A stretch of 64,000 nt of DNA. It comes from JAFAGX01 sp963759875. GTDB lineage: Bacteria; Acidobacteriota; Terriglobia; Terriglobales; Acidobacteriaceae. Below the pieces are notes generated by a model, which saw only the letters and a list, made by a program, of their open reading frames with translations, had not been told where the DNA came from and did not search any database. Positions 9,487 to 18,867 of this stretch are shown here, piece after piece; position 1 is the stretch's first letter, and every line of letters starts with the position of its first letter. Location of the stretch: assembly GCA_963759875.1 (NCBI GenBank), contig CAVXBB010000006.1, positions 1 to 64,000 of the forward strand, given 5' to 3'. The translations under genes and the position numbers were made by a program.

Positions 9487-9546
9487 GAGATCCTTCGACT
9501 CCGCAGCGCGATTCGCAAGCGGATCGTGCCGCTGCGCTCAGGATGA
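9487..9546 (-). repeat. Dispersed TCATCTTGAGCG-type repeat, copy 2 (inverted)
   Basis: Plus-strand text begins GAGATCCTTCGACTCCGCAG and ends GCTGCGCTCAGGATGA. It is the inverted partner of the copy at 9306-9368, about 120 bases away, and ends ten bases before the tyrS stop codon. Confidence 0.6.
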
Positions 9547-9555
9547 ATAGAGGAA

Positions 9556-10845
9556 CTAGGGCTCAGTCACAGCGATCCGCTTCATCCTTTTGCCAAGTCG
9601 CACGATCTTCTCAGAATTCAGCAATATCGTGACCAGTGGTCGAAGAACTTTTTTCCCATCCGCTTGGATGGAGTTCGCGTCAATCTGTCGAGCGCCCTCC
9701 GTTCGCGATGAAACCATCCCCGCTTCGACCAACAGTTTGTCAAACCACACAAGTCTGATATTCGGCAAGTTGGGATCGTCAAGCGGAAAGTACGAGTTTG
9801 TATCCGTCTGCAAAAGATCCCTAGTGGCGTTCACCTTTCGCAATGAAACTCGTGCCAGCTCAGCAGTACTCGGCACTTCATCCTTCTGGAACTGCTTCGC
9901 CCAATCCTCCGCCGCTTTGGCGGCAGCATCGCCGGAATGGAAATCCGAGACAATCCGCCGCGCCAGGTCCTTCTTCGCCTGCATGGGATGCGCTTCCCGC
10001 TTCATCTTCTCGATTTCCGGTACCTGCGCATCCGTCAGCAGTTCGTAATATCTCCACATCATCTGGTCGGAAATGGACATGATCTTGCCGTACATTTCCA
10101 GCGGAGGCTCGTTTATGCCGATAGCATTCCCCAGCGACTTAGACATCTTTTGCACGCCATCTAGGCCCTCGAGAATCGGCGTGGTCAGTACTACCTGCGC
10201 CTCTTGCCCGTATCCGCGTTGCATTTCGCGCCCGATCAGCAAATTGAATTTCTGATCCGTTCCTCCTAATTCGACGTCTGCATTGAGAGCGACCGAGTCG
10301 TAGCCTTGGGCCAGCGGATACAGCAATTCATGCAGCGCGATTGGTTTTTCTTGCTGAAACCGCTTATGGAAATCTTCGCGTTCGAGCATCTGCGAAACCG
10401 TAAATTTCGCCGCCAAACGAATCCAATCCGCCGATTTCGCCTTGTCAAACCACTCGCTGTTGAAGCGCACCTCAGTTCTGTCCGGCGAAAGAATCTTGTG
10501 GACCTGCGCCATGTAGGTTTCGGCGTTGCGCTTGATTTCTTCCGGGCTGAGCGGCGGGCGCGTCGCCGAGCGGCCTGTCGGGTCGCCGATCATGCCCGTA
10601 AAATCGCCAATCAGGAAGATTGCCGTGTGCCCGAGATCCTGAAAGTGCTTCAGCTTCCGCAAAATCACCGTGTGGCCAAGGTGCAGATCGGGGGCCGTAG
10701 GATCCATCCCGAGCTTCACTCGCAGCGGTTGCCCGGAATTTCGAGACCGCTCAATTTTTGCGCGTAATTCATCCTCGCGGATGATCTCCGCCGCACCCTT
10801 CTTCAAGTACGCGATTTGCTGATCAACAGATGCGAACTCTGACAT
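9556..10845 (-). CDS. tyrS: Tyrosyl-tRNA synthetase
   Basis: Class I aminoacyl-tRNA synthetase charging tRNA-Tyr in the cytoplasm. The class I HIGH motif appears as HLGH within MDPTAPDLHLGHTVILRKL (about residues 47-65). The KMSKS loop is present as VQKMSKSLGNAIG (about 231-243), and QGYDSVALNADVELGGTDQKFNLL is the family tyrosine/tRNA region. The C-terminal 60 residues (VEAGMVSSRTEGARQIDANSIQADGKKV) form an S4 RNA-binding domain. At 429 residues it fits the longer TyrS subtype common outside the enterics. The start ATG at 10845 is the first in frame. Confidence 0.95.
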   Translation of the reverse strand: MSEFASVDQQIAYLKKGAAEIIREDELRAKIERSRNSGQPLRVKLGMDPTAPDLHLGHTVILRKLKHFQDLGHTAIFLIGDFTGMIGDPTGRSATRPPLSPEEIKRNAETYMAQVHKILSPDRTEVRFNSEWFDKAKSADWIRLAAKFTVSQMLEREDFHKRFQQEKPIALHELLYPLAQGYDSVALNADVELGGTDQKFNLLIGREMQRGYGQEAQVVLTTPILEGLDGVQKMSKSLGNAIGINEPPLEMYGKIMSISDQMMWRYYELLTDAQVPEIEKMKREAHPMQAKKDLARRIVSDFHSGDAAAKAAEDWAKQFQKDEVPSTAELARVSLRKVNATRDLLQTDTNSYFPLDDPNLPNIRLVWFDKLLVEAGMVSSRTEGARQIDANSIQADGKKVLRPLVTILLNSEKIVRLGKRMKRIAVTEP

Positions 10846-10860
10846 TTCACCGATTATAAG

Positions 10861-10917
10861 GAATGCAGAAGGGAGAAGTCAGAATCCAGAAGTAATAACC
10901 AGAAATACGGAATTAAG
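10861..10917 (+). repeat. GAATGCAGAAG-type dispersed repeat, downstream of purN
   Basis: Low-complexity text GAATGCAGAAGGGAGAAGTC then AGAATCCAGAAGTAATAACC, built from degenerate AGAAGTCAGAATTC-like units. It shares the core GAATGCAGAAG with the copies at 11048-11110 (opposite strand) and 11742-11806. It lies between the tyrS start and the purN stop. Confidence 0.5.
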
Positions 10918-11047
10918 CTAGAGTTGCAGGACGTGCAAGCGAATTGCTTGGTCCTGCTTCTCAGATCGTGATCCCCGCTCACAACGGTATTTTCGGACTT
11001 CTCGACGGACTCTAGCCGTAGCTGGAATCACAATTTGGCTCGTAAAT

Positions 11048-11110
11048 TGAACTTTCTTGATTGTGGATAATTCTGACTTACTTGAGTCTTACTTCTGCAT
11101 TCTCACTTCT
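11048..11110 (-). repeat. GAATGCAGAAG-type dispersed repeat overlapping the purN 3' end
   Basis: Read on the minus strand it gives GTGAGAATGCAGAAGTAAG and CAAGTAAGTCAGAATTATCC. The first half is translated as the last residues of PurN, so the repeat has become part of the coding sequence. The core GAATGCAGAAG is identical to the copies on both sides of the gene. Confidence 0.5.
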
Positions 11111-11725
11111 AGTTCTAAGTTTCTTGACTAGCCTTCTCCCCACGATCTCGTATTTGCCTTCCAGCACAATTTTGATCGCTTCGGAATACGCGATATGTTC
11201 CTGTTCGAGAATGCGATCCGCTAGGCTATGTTCGCTATCCGTATCGAGCACAGGGATGGTGCGCTGCACAATTATTGGTCCGTGGTCGAGTTCTTCATCG
11301 ACGAAGTGTACCGTGCATCCGGAAACCTTTACGCCGTATGCAAACGCCTGCTGCTGCGCTTCCAAACCGGGAAAGGCCGGCAGCAACGACGGATGAATAT
11401 TGAGAATTTTGCCGGGAAACTGGCGTACAAACCAGGGTGAGAGCAAGCGCATATATCCGGCCATGCAGATCAGATCAACTTTATGCTGCTGCAACGCTGT
11501 GACCACTTCACGGTCGTGATCTTTCCTCTCCTTGCCCGTTGATGGAATCACCAACGCATTCAGGCCGTGTTTTCGGGCGATTTCCAGGCCGCCCGCGTCG
11601 GCGCGATTCGAAATTACAACTGAAATGCAGGCTTCGGGGATCTTCCCACCCGCAACGTTCTTTGCGATGGCTTCAAAATTTGAACCACGCCCCGAAATGA
11701 GAATGCCCAGGTTCTTCATGCCCAA
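11078..11725 (-). CDS. purN: Phosphoribosylglycinamide formyltransferase (PurN)
   Basis: Transfers a formyl group from 10-formyltetrahydrofolate to GAR in purine synthesis. GRGSNFEAIAK at residues 12-22 binds phosphoribosyl. VVISNRADAGGLEIARKHGL and AGYMRLLSPWFVRQFPGKILNIHPSLLPAFPG hold the catalytic Asn (N of LNIHPS) and His. GCTVHFVDEELDHGPII holds the catalytic Asp. 215 residues. The last 15 residues (KKLRTRSENAEVRLK) are not like the family and are encoded by a dispersed repeat that also occurs on both sides of the gene, so the native C-terminus was probably replaced or extended. ATG 11725 gives the standard MKNLGILISGRGSN start. Single-gene unit. Confidence 0.93.
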   Translation of the reverse strand: MGMKNLGILISGRGSNFEAIAKNVAGGKIPEACISVVISNRADAGGLEIARKHGLNALVIPSTGKERKDHDREVVTALQQHKVDLICMAGYMRLLSPWFVRQFPGKILNIHPSLLPAFPGLEAQQQAFAYGVKVSGCTVHFVDEELDHGPIIVQRTIPVLDTDSEHSLADRILEQEHIAYSEAIKIVLEGKYEIVGRRLVKKLRTRSENAEVRLK

Positions 11726-11741
11726 ATCTTAATCCACCATG

Positions 11742-11806
11742 AGTTAAGAATGCAGAAGAGTAATTCAGAATCAAGGTTGTAGATTTCAGAATTGAGAACT
11801 TCAGGA
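11742..11806 (+). repeat. GAATGCAGAAG-type dispersed repeat, upstream of purN
   Basis: GAGTTAAGAATGCAGAAGAG, then AATTCAGAATCAAGG and TTTCAGAATTGAGAACTTCA. It is the same degenerate AGAATTCAG unit as the copies at the other end of purN. A further A/T-rich piece at 11849-11877, read on the minus strand (GAATGCATAATTC), may be a decayed copy. Confidence 0.5.
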
Positions 11807-11932
11807 CAACTTTGCTCCTCTAGACGGCGCATGGCGGCTGCTCTCCGTTTTCATTCTACATTTTGAATTATGCATTCAACCTTTCCCCGTGTGGTTCCTG
11901 CAGGCTCCAATTGTGTATAGTTTTGGTATCGC

Positions 11933-12298
11933 ATGTACCAAGATTTCCACGCTATCGACCGCTGGACCAAGAAGCTGGTGCATTGCCTCTATCAGGCGCT
12001 GATTGTTGCGGTTGCAACCCGCCACGCGGACGCGGTGGATATCAAGTTTCTGGTAGACGGAAAGCCGGTGTGGGTCGCGCTGCCGCTGCCGGCATGGGGC
12101 GAATATCAAAAACGTACCGGAAAGATGATCACCGATCCGCTTGCCATCGAAATTGCCGGCCATTATCTGAAGACCGCACTGGAGTCCGGTGAAGGTGTCG
12201 GCCAGGAAATGTATTCCCTGACCGTGCTGCAAACTCTCTCGCATCTGGACGCGGTTGTCGCCGACGAAGCCGGGGTCAAACCGTCCTTAGTTTCCTAA
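11933..12298 (+). CDS. Conserved-looking hypothetical protein, 121 aa
   Basis: Not recognised. A soluble, mixed alpha/beta protein of 121 residues with no signal peptide or membrane segment. It begins MYQDFHAIDRWTKKLVHCLYQ and has a regular pattern: a helix-like stretch at residues 10-30 (ALIVAVATRHADAV), a likely beta hairpin IKFLVDGKPVWVALPLPAW (about 41-59) and a helical C-terminal half. Codon use and the ordered protein suggest a real gene. It stands between divergently oriented purN and downstream pckG with 218 bases before the latter. Function unknown. Confidence 0.65.
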   Translation: MYQDFHAIDRWTKKLVHCLYQALIVAVATRHADAVDIKFLVDGKPVWVALPLPAWGEYQKRTGKMITDPLAIEIAGHYLKTALESGEGVGQEMYSLTVLQTLSHLDAVVADEAGVKPSLVS

Positions 12299-12516
12299 GT
12301 TGTACCTGTTACAGCACTTTTCGCCGGATTCCATTTGTCAACTCGCGCCGCAAAGAGGCAAAATATTAAGTCGCGTAGCATAGTGGCCGGCCCACGCGCC
12401 TTGACCGCTTGGCTGCGACGCAGTATCCAAAGACGTCCGCGCTCGTGAATTTTTTCTCGCCGACCACCTTTCCTCCCGGTGCTCAGTGCGACGCGCTCGG
12501 CTAGTCAGGAGAATCT

Positions 12517-14346
12517 ATGGGAACCATCACAATGGAAGTCCAAGCCGCTCCCACCGATAACAGAAAGCTTGCCGAATGGGTGGAAGAAGTGGCGCAAATG
12601 TGTCGCCCGGATCGGGTGCACTGGTGCGACGGATCCGCACAAGAATACGAGGAGATGTTCCGCATCATGATTCAGTCGGGCATCGCCATTCCATTGAACC
12701 CGGCAAAGCGTCCTGACAGCATCCTGGTCCGCTCGAATCCCGCCGACGTGGCCCGCGTTGAAGCTCAGACATTTATCTGCTCACTCGATAAAGATGACGC
12801 GGGACCTACCAACAACTGGGAAGATCCTGCGCGGATGAAAGAAACACTCCGCAAGCTGTATGCGGGATCGATGGCCGGGCGCACCATGTATGTGATCCCG
12901 TATAGCATGGGGCCCATTGGCTCGCCCATTGCAAACATTGGCGTTGAGGTCACCGACTCTCCTTACGTGGTCGCCAATATGCACATCATGGCGCGAATCG
13001 GCGCACCCGTGCTGCAGGTTCTCGGCAGCAATGGAGAGTTTGTTCGCGGATTGCATTCCATCGGAGCTCCTCTCGGCGCACAGGATCCGGATTCCACCTG
13101 GCCTTGCAATCCCGATTTCAAATACATCTGCCACTTCCCGGAAACCCGTGAAATTTGGTCCTACGGCTCTGGATACGGAGGCAATGCGCTGCTCGGAAAG
13201 AAATGCCACGCCCTCCGCATTGCATCAGTGCAGGCCCGCGATGAAGGCTGGATGGCCGAGCACATGCTCATCCTGAAGCTGATCAGCCCATCCGGTGAAG
13301 CGAAATACATGACAGGGGCATTCCCCTCTGCCTGCGGAAAAACCAATCTCGCCATGATGATTCCGACCATCCCTGGTTGGAAGGTGGAAACTGTTGGCGA
13401 CGACATCGCATGGATGAAGTTCGGCGACGATGGCCGCCTCTATGCGATTAATCCGGAATCTGGTTTTTTTGGCGTCGCCCCAGGGACAAGCATGAAGTCG
13501 AATGCCAATGCCATGCTGAGCGTGACCCACAATTCCATTTTCACCAATTGCGCTATGACTCCGAAAGGTGACGTCTGGTGGGAAGGAATGACGGAGCACA
13601 AGCCGGCCGAATTGATTGATTGGCTGCGGCGTGCGTGGACCCCGGAATCGGGACGCAAAGCCGCCCATCCCAATGCCCGCTTCACCACTCCCGCAAAACA
13701 ATGTCCCTCAATTGCACCTGAGTGGGAGGACCCAAAAGGTGTGCCGATTGACGCAATTCTGTTCGGCGGTCGCCGCGCTGGAATCGTGCCCCTGGTTACC
13801 GAATCGTTCAACTGGCAACACGGTACATTCCTCGGAGCCACCGCGAGCAGCGAAACGACAGCCGCGATTGTGGGCAAAGTTGGGCAACTGCGGCGTGATC
13901 CCATGGCCATGCTTCCCTTCTGCGGATATCACATGGGCGACTATTTTGCCCACTGGCTCAAGATCGGCCAGCACTCCGCAGCTTCCAAACTGCCGAAGAT
14001 CTTCTACGTAAACTGGTTTCGCCAGGATGAAAATGGCAAGTTCCTGTGGCCGGGGTACGGCGAAAACAGCCGGGTGCTGAGGTGGATCTTCGAACGTTGC
14101 AACGGCAATGTACACGCCCAGGACACAGCGATCGGTCGTTTGCCTTTACCCTCCGACCTCGACACCAAGAACTTGGATGTCTCCGCTGACAAAATCGCAA
14201 AACTTTTGAGCGTCGATATAGGCGGGTGGTTGGAAGAACTTCCACGCATTCGGGAACACTTTGCGAAATTCGGCGACCGCCTGCCTAAAGGCATGCGCGA
14301 CGAGGTGGATGGTTTAGAGCAGCGGCTGAAAGCGGCGAAAAAGTAA
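12517..14346 (+). CDS. pckG: Phosphoenolpyruvate carboxykinase (GTP)
   Basis: Interconverts oxaloacetate and phosphoenolpyruvate with GTP/GDP, the entry to gluconeogenesis. The kinase-1a (P-loop) with the reactive Cys is FPSACGKTNLAMM (about residues 269-281). The PEP-binding arm FGYGGNALLGKK-like text (SGYGGNALLGKKCHALRIAS) is near 219-238, and the nucleotide/metal site VGDDIAWMKFG near 292-302. FGGRRAGIVPLVTESFNWQHG is the GTP-form signature. At 609 residues it fits the GTP family and not the shorter ATP family. The start ATG 12517 follows CAGGAGAATCT, a good ribosome site. The 218-base leader up to the preceding gene has no obvious structure. Confidence 0.95.
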   Translation: MGTITMEVQAAPTDNRKLAEWVEEVAQMCRPDRVHWCDGSAQEYEEMFRIMIQSGIAIPLNPAKRPDSILVRSNPADVARVEAQTFICSLDKDDAGPTNNWEDPARMKETLRKLYAGSMAGRTMYVIPYSMGPIGSPIANIGVEVTDSPYVVANMHIMARIGAPVLQVLGSNGEFVRGLHSIGAPLGAQDPDSTWPCNPDFKYICHFPETREIWSYGSGYGGNALLGKKCHALRIASVQARDEGWMAEHMLILKLISPSGEAKYMTGAFPSACGKTNLAMMIPTIPGWKVETVGDDIAWMKFGDDGRLYAINPESGFFGVAPGTSMKSNANAMLSVTHNSIFTNCAMTPKGDVWWEGMTEHKPAELIDWLRRAWTPESGRKAAHPNARFTTPAKQCPSIAPEWEDPKGVPIDAILFGGRRAGIVPLVTESFNWQHGTFLGATASSETTAAIVGKVGQLRRDPMAMLPFCGYHMGDYFAHWLKIGQHSAASKLPKIFYVNWFRQDENGKFLWPGYGENSRVLRWIFERCNGNVHAQDTAIGRLPLPSDLDTKNLDVSADKIAKLLSVDIGGWLEELPRIREHFAKFGDRLPKGMRDEVDGLEQRLKAAKK

Positions 14347-14361
14347 AGCCGTCTTCCGAGG

Positions 14362-14733
14362 GTGATGCGTAAAACAACCCCGAAGAGCATCGACGAATAC
14401 ATCGATCGCTTTCCCAAAGACCGGCAGGCCCTTTTATCGGCGATGCGTCGAACCATAAGAAAGGCCGCGCCCAAAACTGAGGAGTCCATCAGTTATGGAA
14501 TTCCGACCTTTACGTTAAACGGACGACTCGTCTGGTTTGCGGCGTTCAATAAGCACATCGGATTTTATCTCGGGGCCGGGGCGATCGCCGCATTCAAGAA
14601 GGAATTGTCTGCATACAAGAGCGCGAAAGGTTCAGTGCAGTTTCCTTTTGACGAACCACTGCCGCTTGCGTTGGTGACCCGCATTGTGAAGTTTCGGGTG
14701 AAGCAGAATTCAGCGAGGCCTAGGAAATCGTAA
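14362..14733 (+). CDS. DUF1801 / YdhG-like small protein
   Basis: A 123-residue protein of the DUF1801 (YdhG-type, iron-chaperone-like fold) family. Visible family text: SIDEYIDRFPKDRQALLSAMRRTIRKAAPKTEESISYGIPTFTLNGRLVWFAAFNKHIGFYLG, with the ISYGIPTF core. The C-terminus GSVQFPFDEPLPLALVTRIVKFRVKQN is also typical. The biochemical role of the family is not settled; some members are annotated as iron chaperones by fold only. Start is GTG 14362 or ATG 14365, 15 bases after pckG, so it is probably cotranscribed with it. The gene ends six bases from the convergent pgeF stop. Confidence 0.85.
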   Translation: MMRKTTPKSIDEYIDRFPKDRQALLSAMRRTIRKAAPKTEESISYGIPTFTLNGRLVWFAAFNKHIGFYLGAGAIAAFKKELSAYKSAKGSVQFPFDEPLPLALVTRIVKFRVKQNSARPRKS

Positions 14734-14739
14734 CGTGCA

Positions 14740-15624
14740 TTATTGCTTGTCTCGTATTCCCACCACTCCCATCAACCGTCCCGTGACACCTTTTTCAGCG
14801 CGATAAGAAAACAGCGAATCGGGCCGGCAAGCGGTGCACAGCTCAGACGCGCTGATGTTTTTCGCTGCGACCCCTAGATCGATCAACTGCCGCCGATTCG
14901 CTTCCACTAAATCCAGGAACAGTTTTGGTCCCAAGTCGCCGTGCCCCGGAGGGCGAGGGTTGAGGAACAACAAAGGATATTTTTCGCGAACCGGATCGGA
15001 CTCTCTAACCTCTCGGAATAAATCGGCTGCATACGCGAATTGCGATTCGAACTGCTCGCGCACCTCTGGGCCAACCTCATAGCAGCAACTATGAATACCA
15101 GGCCCAATTGCCGTCTTGATATCTCGGGGTCTGCTGCCGAAATGTCGCAGCATCTCGCCCACGCCCTTTTGAGCGATTCTCTTCAACGTCCCGCGCCAGC
15201 CCGCGTGAAAAACGCCGACCGCGCGGTGTTTGGTATCAACCAAGATCAGCGGCAAGCAATCGGCTGTCTGAATTGCCAGCAAAATTCCAGGGTGTGCGGT
15301 AATCAGCCCGTCGCCTGTGAGCTGATGTTTTGGCACGGCATCGATGCAGTGGATAACATCCGAGTGAATCTGGCGCAGCGTGACTAGCGGCCAGCTTCGC
15401 TTTCGAGTGATTGCGCCGAGCTGCCCTAGAAATATCCTCCTGTTGCGTTCAACTGCAGCATGAGAATCGTTTTTCGTGAATCCGAGGTTGAGCGCTCGTC
15501 CGCCGTATACGCCAGAAACTCCGCCCTTGCGCGTCGAAAACCCATGTACGAGCCACGCAATTCTACTTAGATCCGGACTCTTAAGAACCGCCGAGTCAGA
15601 TTCCACCGCGGCTTTCGAACCCAT
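14740..15624 (-). CDS. pgeF: Laccase-domain (YfiH/PgeF) protein, peptidoglycan editing factor
   Basis: Member of the multicopper polyphenol-oxidase-like YfiH family (294 residues). In Escherichia coli PgeF removes L-Ser misincorporated into cell-wall muropeptide precursors, and related proteins act on purine nucleosides. Metal and active-site motifs are intact: TLRQIHSDVI (about residues 81-90), TADCLPLILVDTKHRAVGVFHAGWRGTL (about 119-146), IGPGIHSCCYEVGPEV (about 171-186) and the C-terminal CRPDSLFSYRAEKG. The N-terminus contains VHGFSTRKGGVS, typical of the family. The start at 15624 gives a slightly long N-terminus. The exact substrate in this organism is not certain. Confidence 0.88.
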   Translation of the reverse strand: MGSKAAVESDSAVLKSPDLSRIAWLVHGFSTRKGGVSGVYGGRALNLGFTKNDSHAAVERNRRIFLGQLGAITRKRSWPLVTLRQIHSDVIHCIDAVPKHQLTGDGLITAHPGILLAIQTADCLPLILVDTKHRAVGVFHAGWRGTLKRIAQKGVGEMLRHFGSRPRDIKTAIGPGIHSCCYEVGPEVREQFESQFAYAADLFREVRESDPVREKYPLLFLNPRPPGHGDLGPKLFLDLVEANRRQLIDLGVAAKNISASELCTACRPDSLFSYRAEKGVTGRLMGVVGIRDKQ

Positions 15625-15730
15625 TCAATCATCTTAACGTGAGCACGTAAGAACGTGTCTGCACCGCTGGCCTATAATGTTCGACTTGCATCAAAGCTAA
15701 GTTCCATCGGATTTTGATTGAGGAGAACGT

Positions 15731-17380
15731 ATGCGCTCGTTGATTTCCGCGATCACGATATGCACTCTGATGATGCTGGTACTGGCCAAAGCTCAGCAGA
15801 ACCAAACCAAAACCGAAGAACAAGCTAAAACGGCTGCCCAGCAGAAGAAGACCGCGGAACCCATCGCAAAGCCTAGCGAACCTGCACCCCCTTCTCCGCA
15901 GGAAGAAAAACCCGCCAGCGAGTCCTCCGGCGACAAAGAGAAGGGCAAAGACGAACACTACGACATGACGGAAGTGGCGCCCGTGGTTACGCATCATCAG
16001 GTCACGTTGAATGGCAAAGTGCTTAAGTACACCTCCACTACGGGCCGGCTTCCGATCAAGCGCCCAGATGGCAAGATCGAAGCCGAAATGTTCTTCGTCG
16101 CTTATACCCTCGACGGGCAGGACCTTGCGAAGCGCCCAGTAACCTTTGCTTTCAATGGCGGCCCGGGTTCGGCGTCGATCTGGCTGCACATGGGAGCGCT
16201 AGGTCCACGGCGGGTAGTGCTCGATCCTGATGGATTCATGCCACCCTCGCCTTATCGTATGGAAGACAATCCTTACACTCCGCTGGACAAGACTGATTTG
16301 GTGCTGGTGGACGCCATTGGCACAGGTTTCAGTCGCGCAGCCGACCAGGAAATGTTAAAGAAATTCTGGGGAGTGAAGGGCGACATCGAGGCTTTCAGCG
16401 AATTCATTCGCCTCTACATCACCCGCTATGATCGATGGACCTCGCCTCTATACCTCCTCGGCGAAAGTTATGGAACCACGCGTTCGGCTGGAATTTCCGG
16501 CTATCTTTCCGACCACGGTATCTCTTTCAACGGCATTACTCTGCTTTCCATGGTGCTGAATTTTGAAACTCTGGTCGATACGAAAACCAACGACGAACCG
16601 TATATTTTCCTGCTTCCATCTTTCACGATGATCGCCGGTTACCACCACAAATTGCCGCCCGACCTGGCTGAGGACCTGAACAAAGCGCGCGAAGAATGTG
16701 AACAGTTTGCTTCCGGGGAATATGCGCAGGCGCTAGCTAAAGGTGACGCGCTACCAACTCAGGAACGGCAAAACATCATAGATAAAGTTTCTCGCTACAC
16801 CGGTATCAGCAGGGAAGTGGTCGATCAGGCCGATCTGCGCATCAATGTCCGCAAGTTCACTTATTATCTTCTGCTCGATCAGAAGTTGCGCGTCGGCCGT
16901 TTGGATGGCCGCTATACCGGACCGGATCCGCAGGAAGTCATGGATGCAGATTTTTACGACCCCACCGGTTCAGCCACGCGTCCGCCGTTTACGGCGGTTT
17001 TTAACAACTATGTGCGAAGCGAACTCGGTTACAAAACCGATATGCCTTACTACGTGCTCGCGCCGGAAGCCGGGTTTGAGAAGTGGGATTGGGAATCAGC
17101 GGTCCGCGGCTTCCCTGATACTGCGACTGCCTTGCGAGAGGCGATGGTTAAGGATCCCTATTTGAAGGTGCTGGTCATGGAAGGCTATTACGATCTGGCA
17201 ACGCCATACTACGCGGCGAATTACACAATTGACCACCTCGCACTACCCAGTAGTTATCGCGGCAATGTCTCCTATGCGACCTACGAAGCCGGTCACATGG
17301 TGTATTTGCCAATGAGCGGATTGAAAAAAATGAAAGCTGATCTGGCGGGCTTCATCGATAAGACTACCGCGCGAGAATAG
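15731..17380 (+). CDS. Secreted S10 serine carboxypeptidase-like peptidase
   Basis: Alpha/beta-hydrolase peptidase of family S10 (549 residues) exported by a signal peptide (residues 1-22, MRSLISAITICTLMMLVLAKAQ). A low-complexity K/E/P/Q-rich linker follows (about 23-80). The oxyanion region is FNGGPGSASIWLHMGALGPRR (about 139-159). The catalytic serine lies in LLGESYGTTR (about 245-254), the Asp in MEGYYDLATPYYA (about 483-495) and the His in YEAGHMVYLPMSG (about 521-533). It would trim C-terminal residues of peptides in the periplasm or outside. The start ATG 15731 follows GAGGAGAACGT, a strong ribosome site. NIPSNAP follows after nine bases and is probably in the same transcript. Confidence 0.9.
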   Translation: MRSLISAITICTLMMLVLAKAQQNQTKTEEQAKTAAQQKKTAEPIAKPSEPAPPSPQEEKPASESSGDKEKGKDEHYDMTEVAPVVTHHQVTLNGKVLKYTSTTGRLPIKRPDGKIEAEMFFVAYTLDGQDLAKRPVTFAFNGGPGSASIWLHMGALGPRRVVLDPDGFMPPSPYRMEDNPYTPLDKTDLVLVDAIGTGFSRAADQEMLKKFWGVKGDIEAFSEFIRLYITRYDRWTSPLYLLGESYGTTRSAGISGYLSDHGISFNGITLLSMVLNFETLVDTKTNDEPYIFLLPSFTMIAGYHHKLPPDLAEDLNKAREECEQFASGEYAQALAKGDALPTQERQNIIDKVSRYTGISREVVDQADLRINVRKFTYYLLLDQKLRVGRLDGRYTGPDPQEVMDADFYDPTGSATRPPFTAVFNNYVRSELGYKTDMPYYVLAPEAGFEKWDWESAVRGFPDTATALREAMVKDPYLKVLVMEGYYDLATPYYAANYTIDHLALPSSYRGNVSYATYEAGHMVYLPMSGLKKMKADLAGFIDKTTARE

Positions 17381-17389
17381 AGCTCGATC

Positions 17390-17704
17390 ATGGTCATCGA
17401 AATGCGAACCTACAAGACAAAGCCTGGCAAGCGGCAGGAATTTCTTCAAATTTTTCGTTCGAAATCGATCCCGGCACATCAAGAGATTGGAATGAAAATC
17501 TTGGGACCGTTCCTTTCCGTAGAAGATCCCGATAGCTTCTTTTTCATGCGAGGTTTCCCCGATATCGAATCCCGAGAACCAATGAAAGCCAAGTTCTACG
17601 AAGGAGAATTGTGGAAGCGGGAACTCGAAAACCTGCTCATGCCAATGCTGGAGAAATATGAAGCCGTGCTGGTGGACGATCCTGACGGACTGATTCGGTG
17701 GTAA
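17390..17704 (+). CDS. NIPSNAP family protein
   Basis: A 104-residue dimeric alpha/beta-barrel (ferredoxin-like) protein of the NIPSNAP family. It starts MVIEMRTYKTKPGKRQEFLQIF, the usual beta1-alpha1, then HQEIGMKILGPFLSVEDPDSFFFMRGFPDIESREPMKAKFYEG. No enzymatic residues are established for the family. The gene begins nine bases after the S10 peptidase, suggesting co-transcription, and converges on the desaturase with a 33-base gap. Confidence 0.85.
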   Translation: MVIEMRTYKTKPGKRQEFLQIFRSKSIPAHQEIGMKILGPFLSVEDPDSFFFMRGFPDIESREPMKAKFYEGELWKRELENLLMPMLEKYEAVLVDDPDGLIRW

Positions 17705-17737
17705 TTCTGTGCCACGAACCCGGTAAGGTCCGCAATC

Positions 17738-18658
<921 letters not shown>

Positions 18659-18867
18659 GTTTTGGCACCTTTTATGCAGTTCGATGCTGATACCTTAACA
18701 GGGCCGATTCGGTGCAGTTTGTAATACTTCTGTAATAGGCGGGGTTACGCGAGATTACGAGAGTACAACAGCAGACCAGCCTCTCAGGCTCCGAAGGCTG
18801 GTGGCCTTGTGCAAACACGAGGAAATCTCCCCTGCTTACAAAATGTTTGTTACCGCGTCCAAGTTGC

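Noticed and set aside
15629..16189. Long reverse-strand open frame over the S10 peptidase 5' end
   Set aside because: It is complementary to a well-supported gene with signal peptide and ribosome site; its text has no family similarity.
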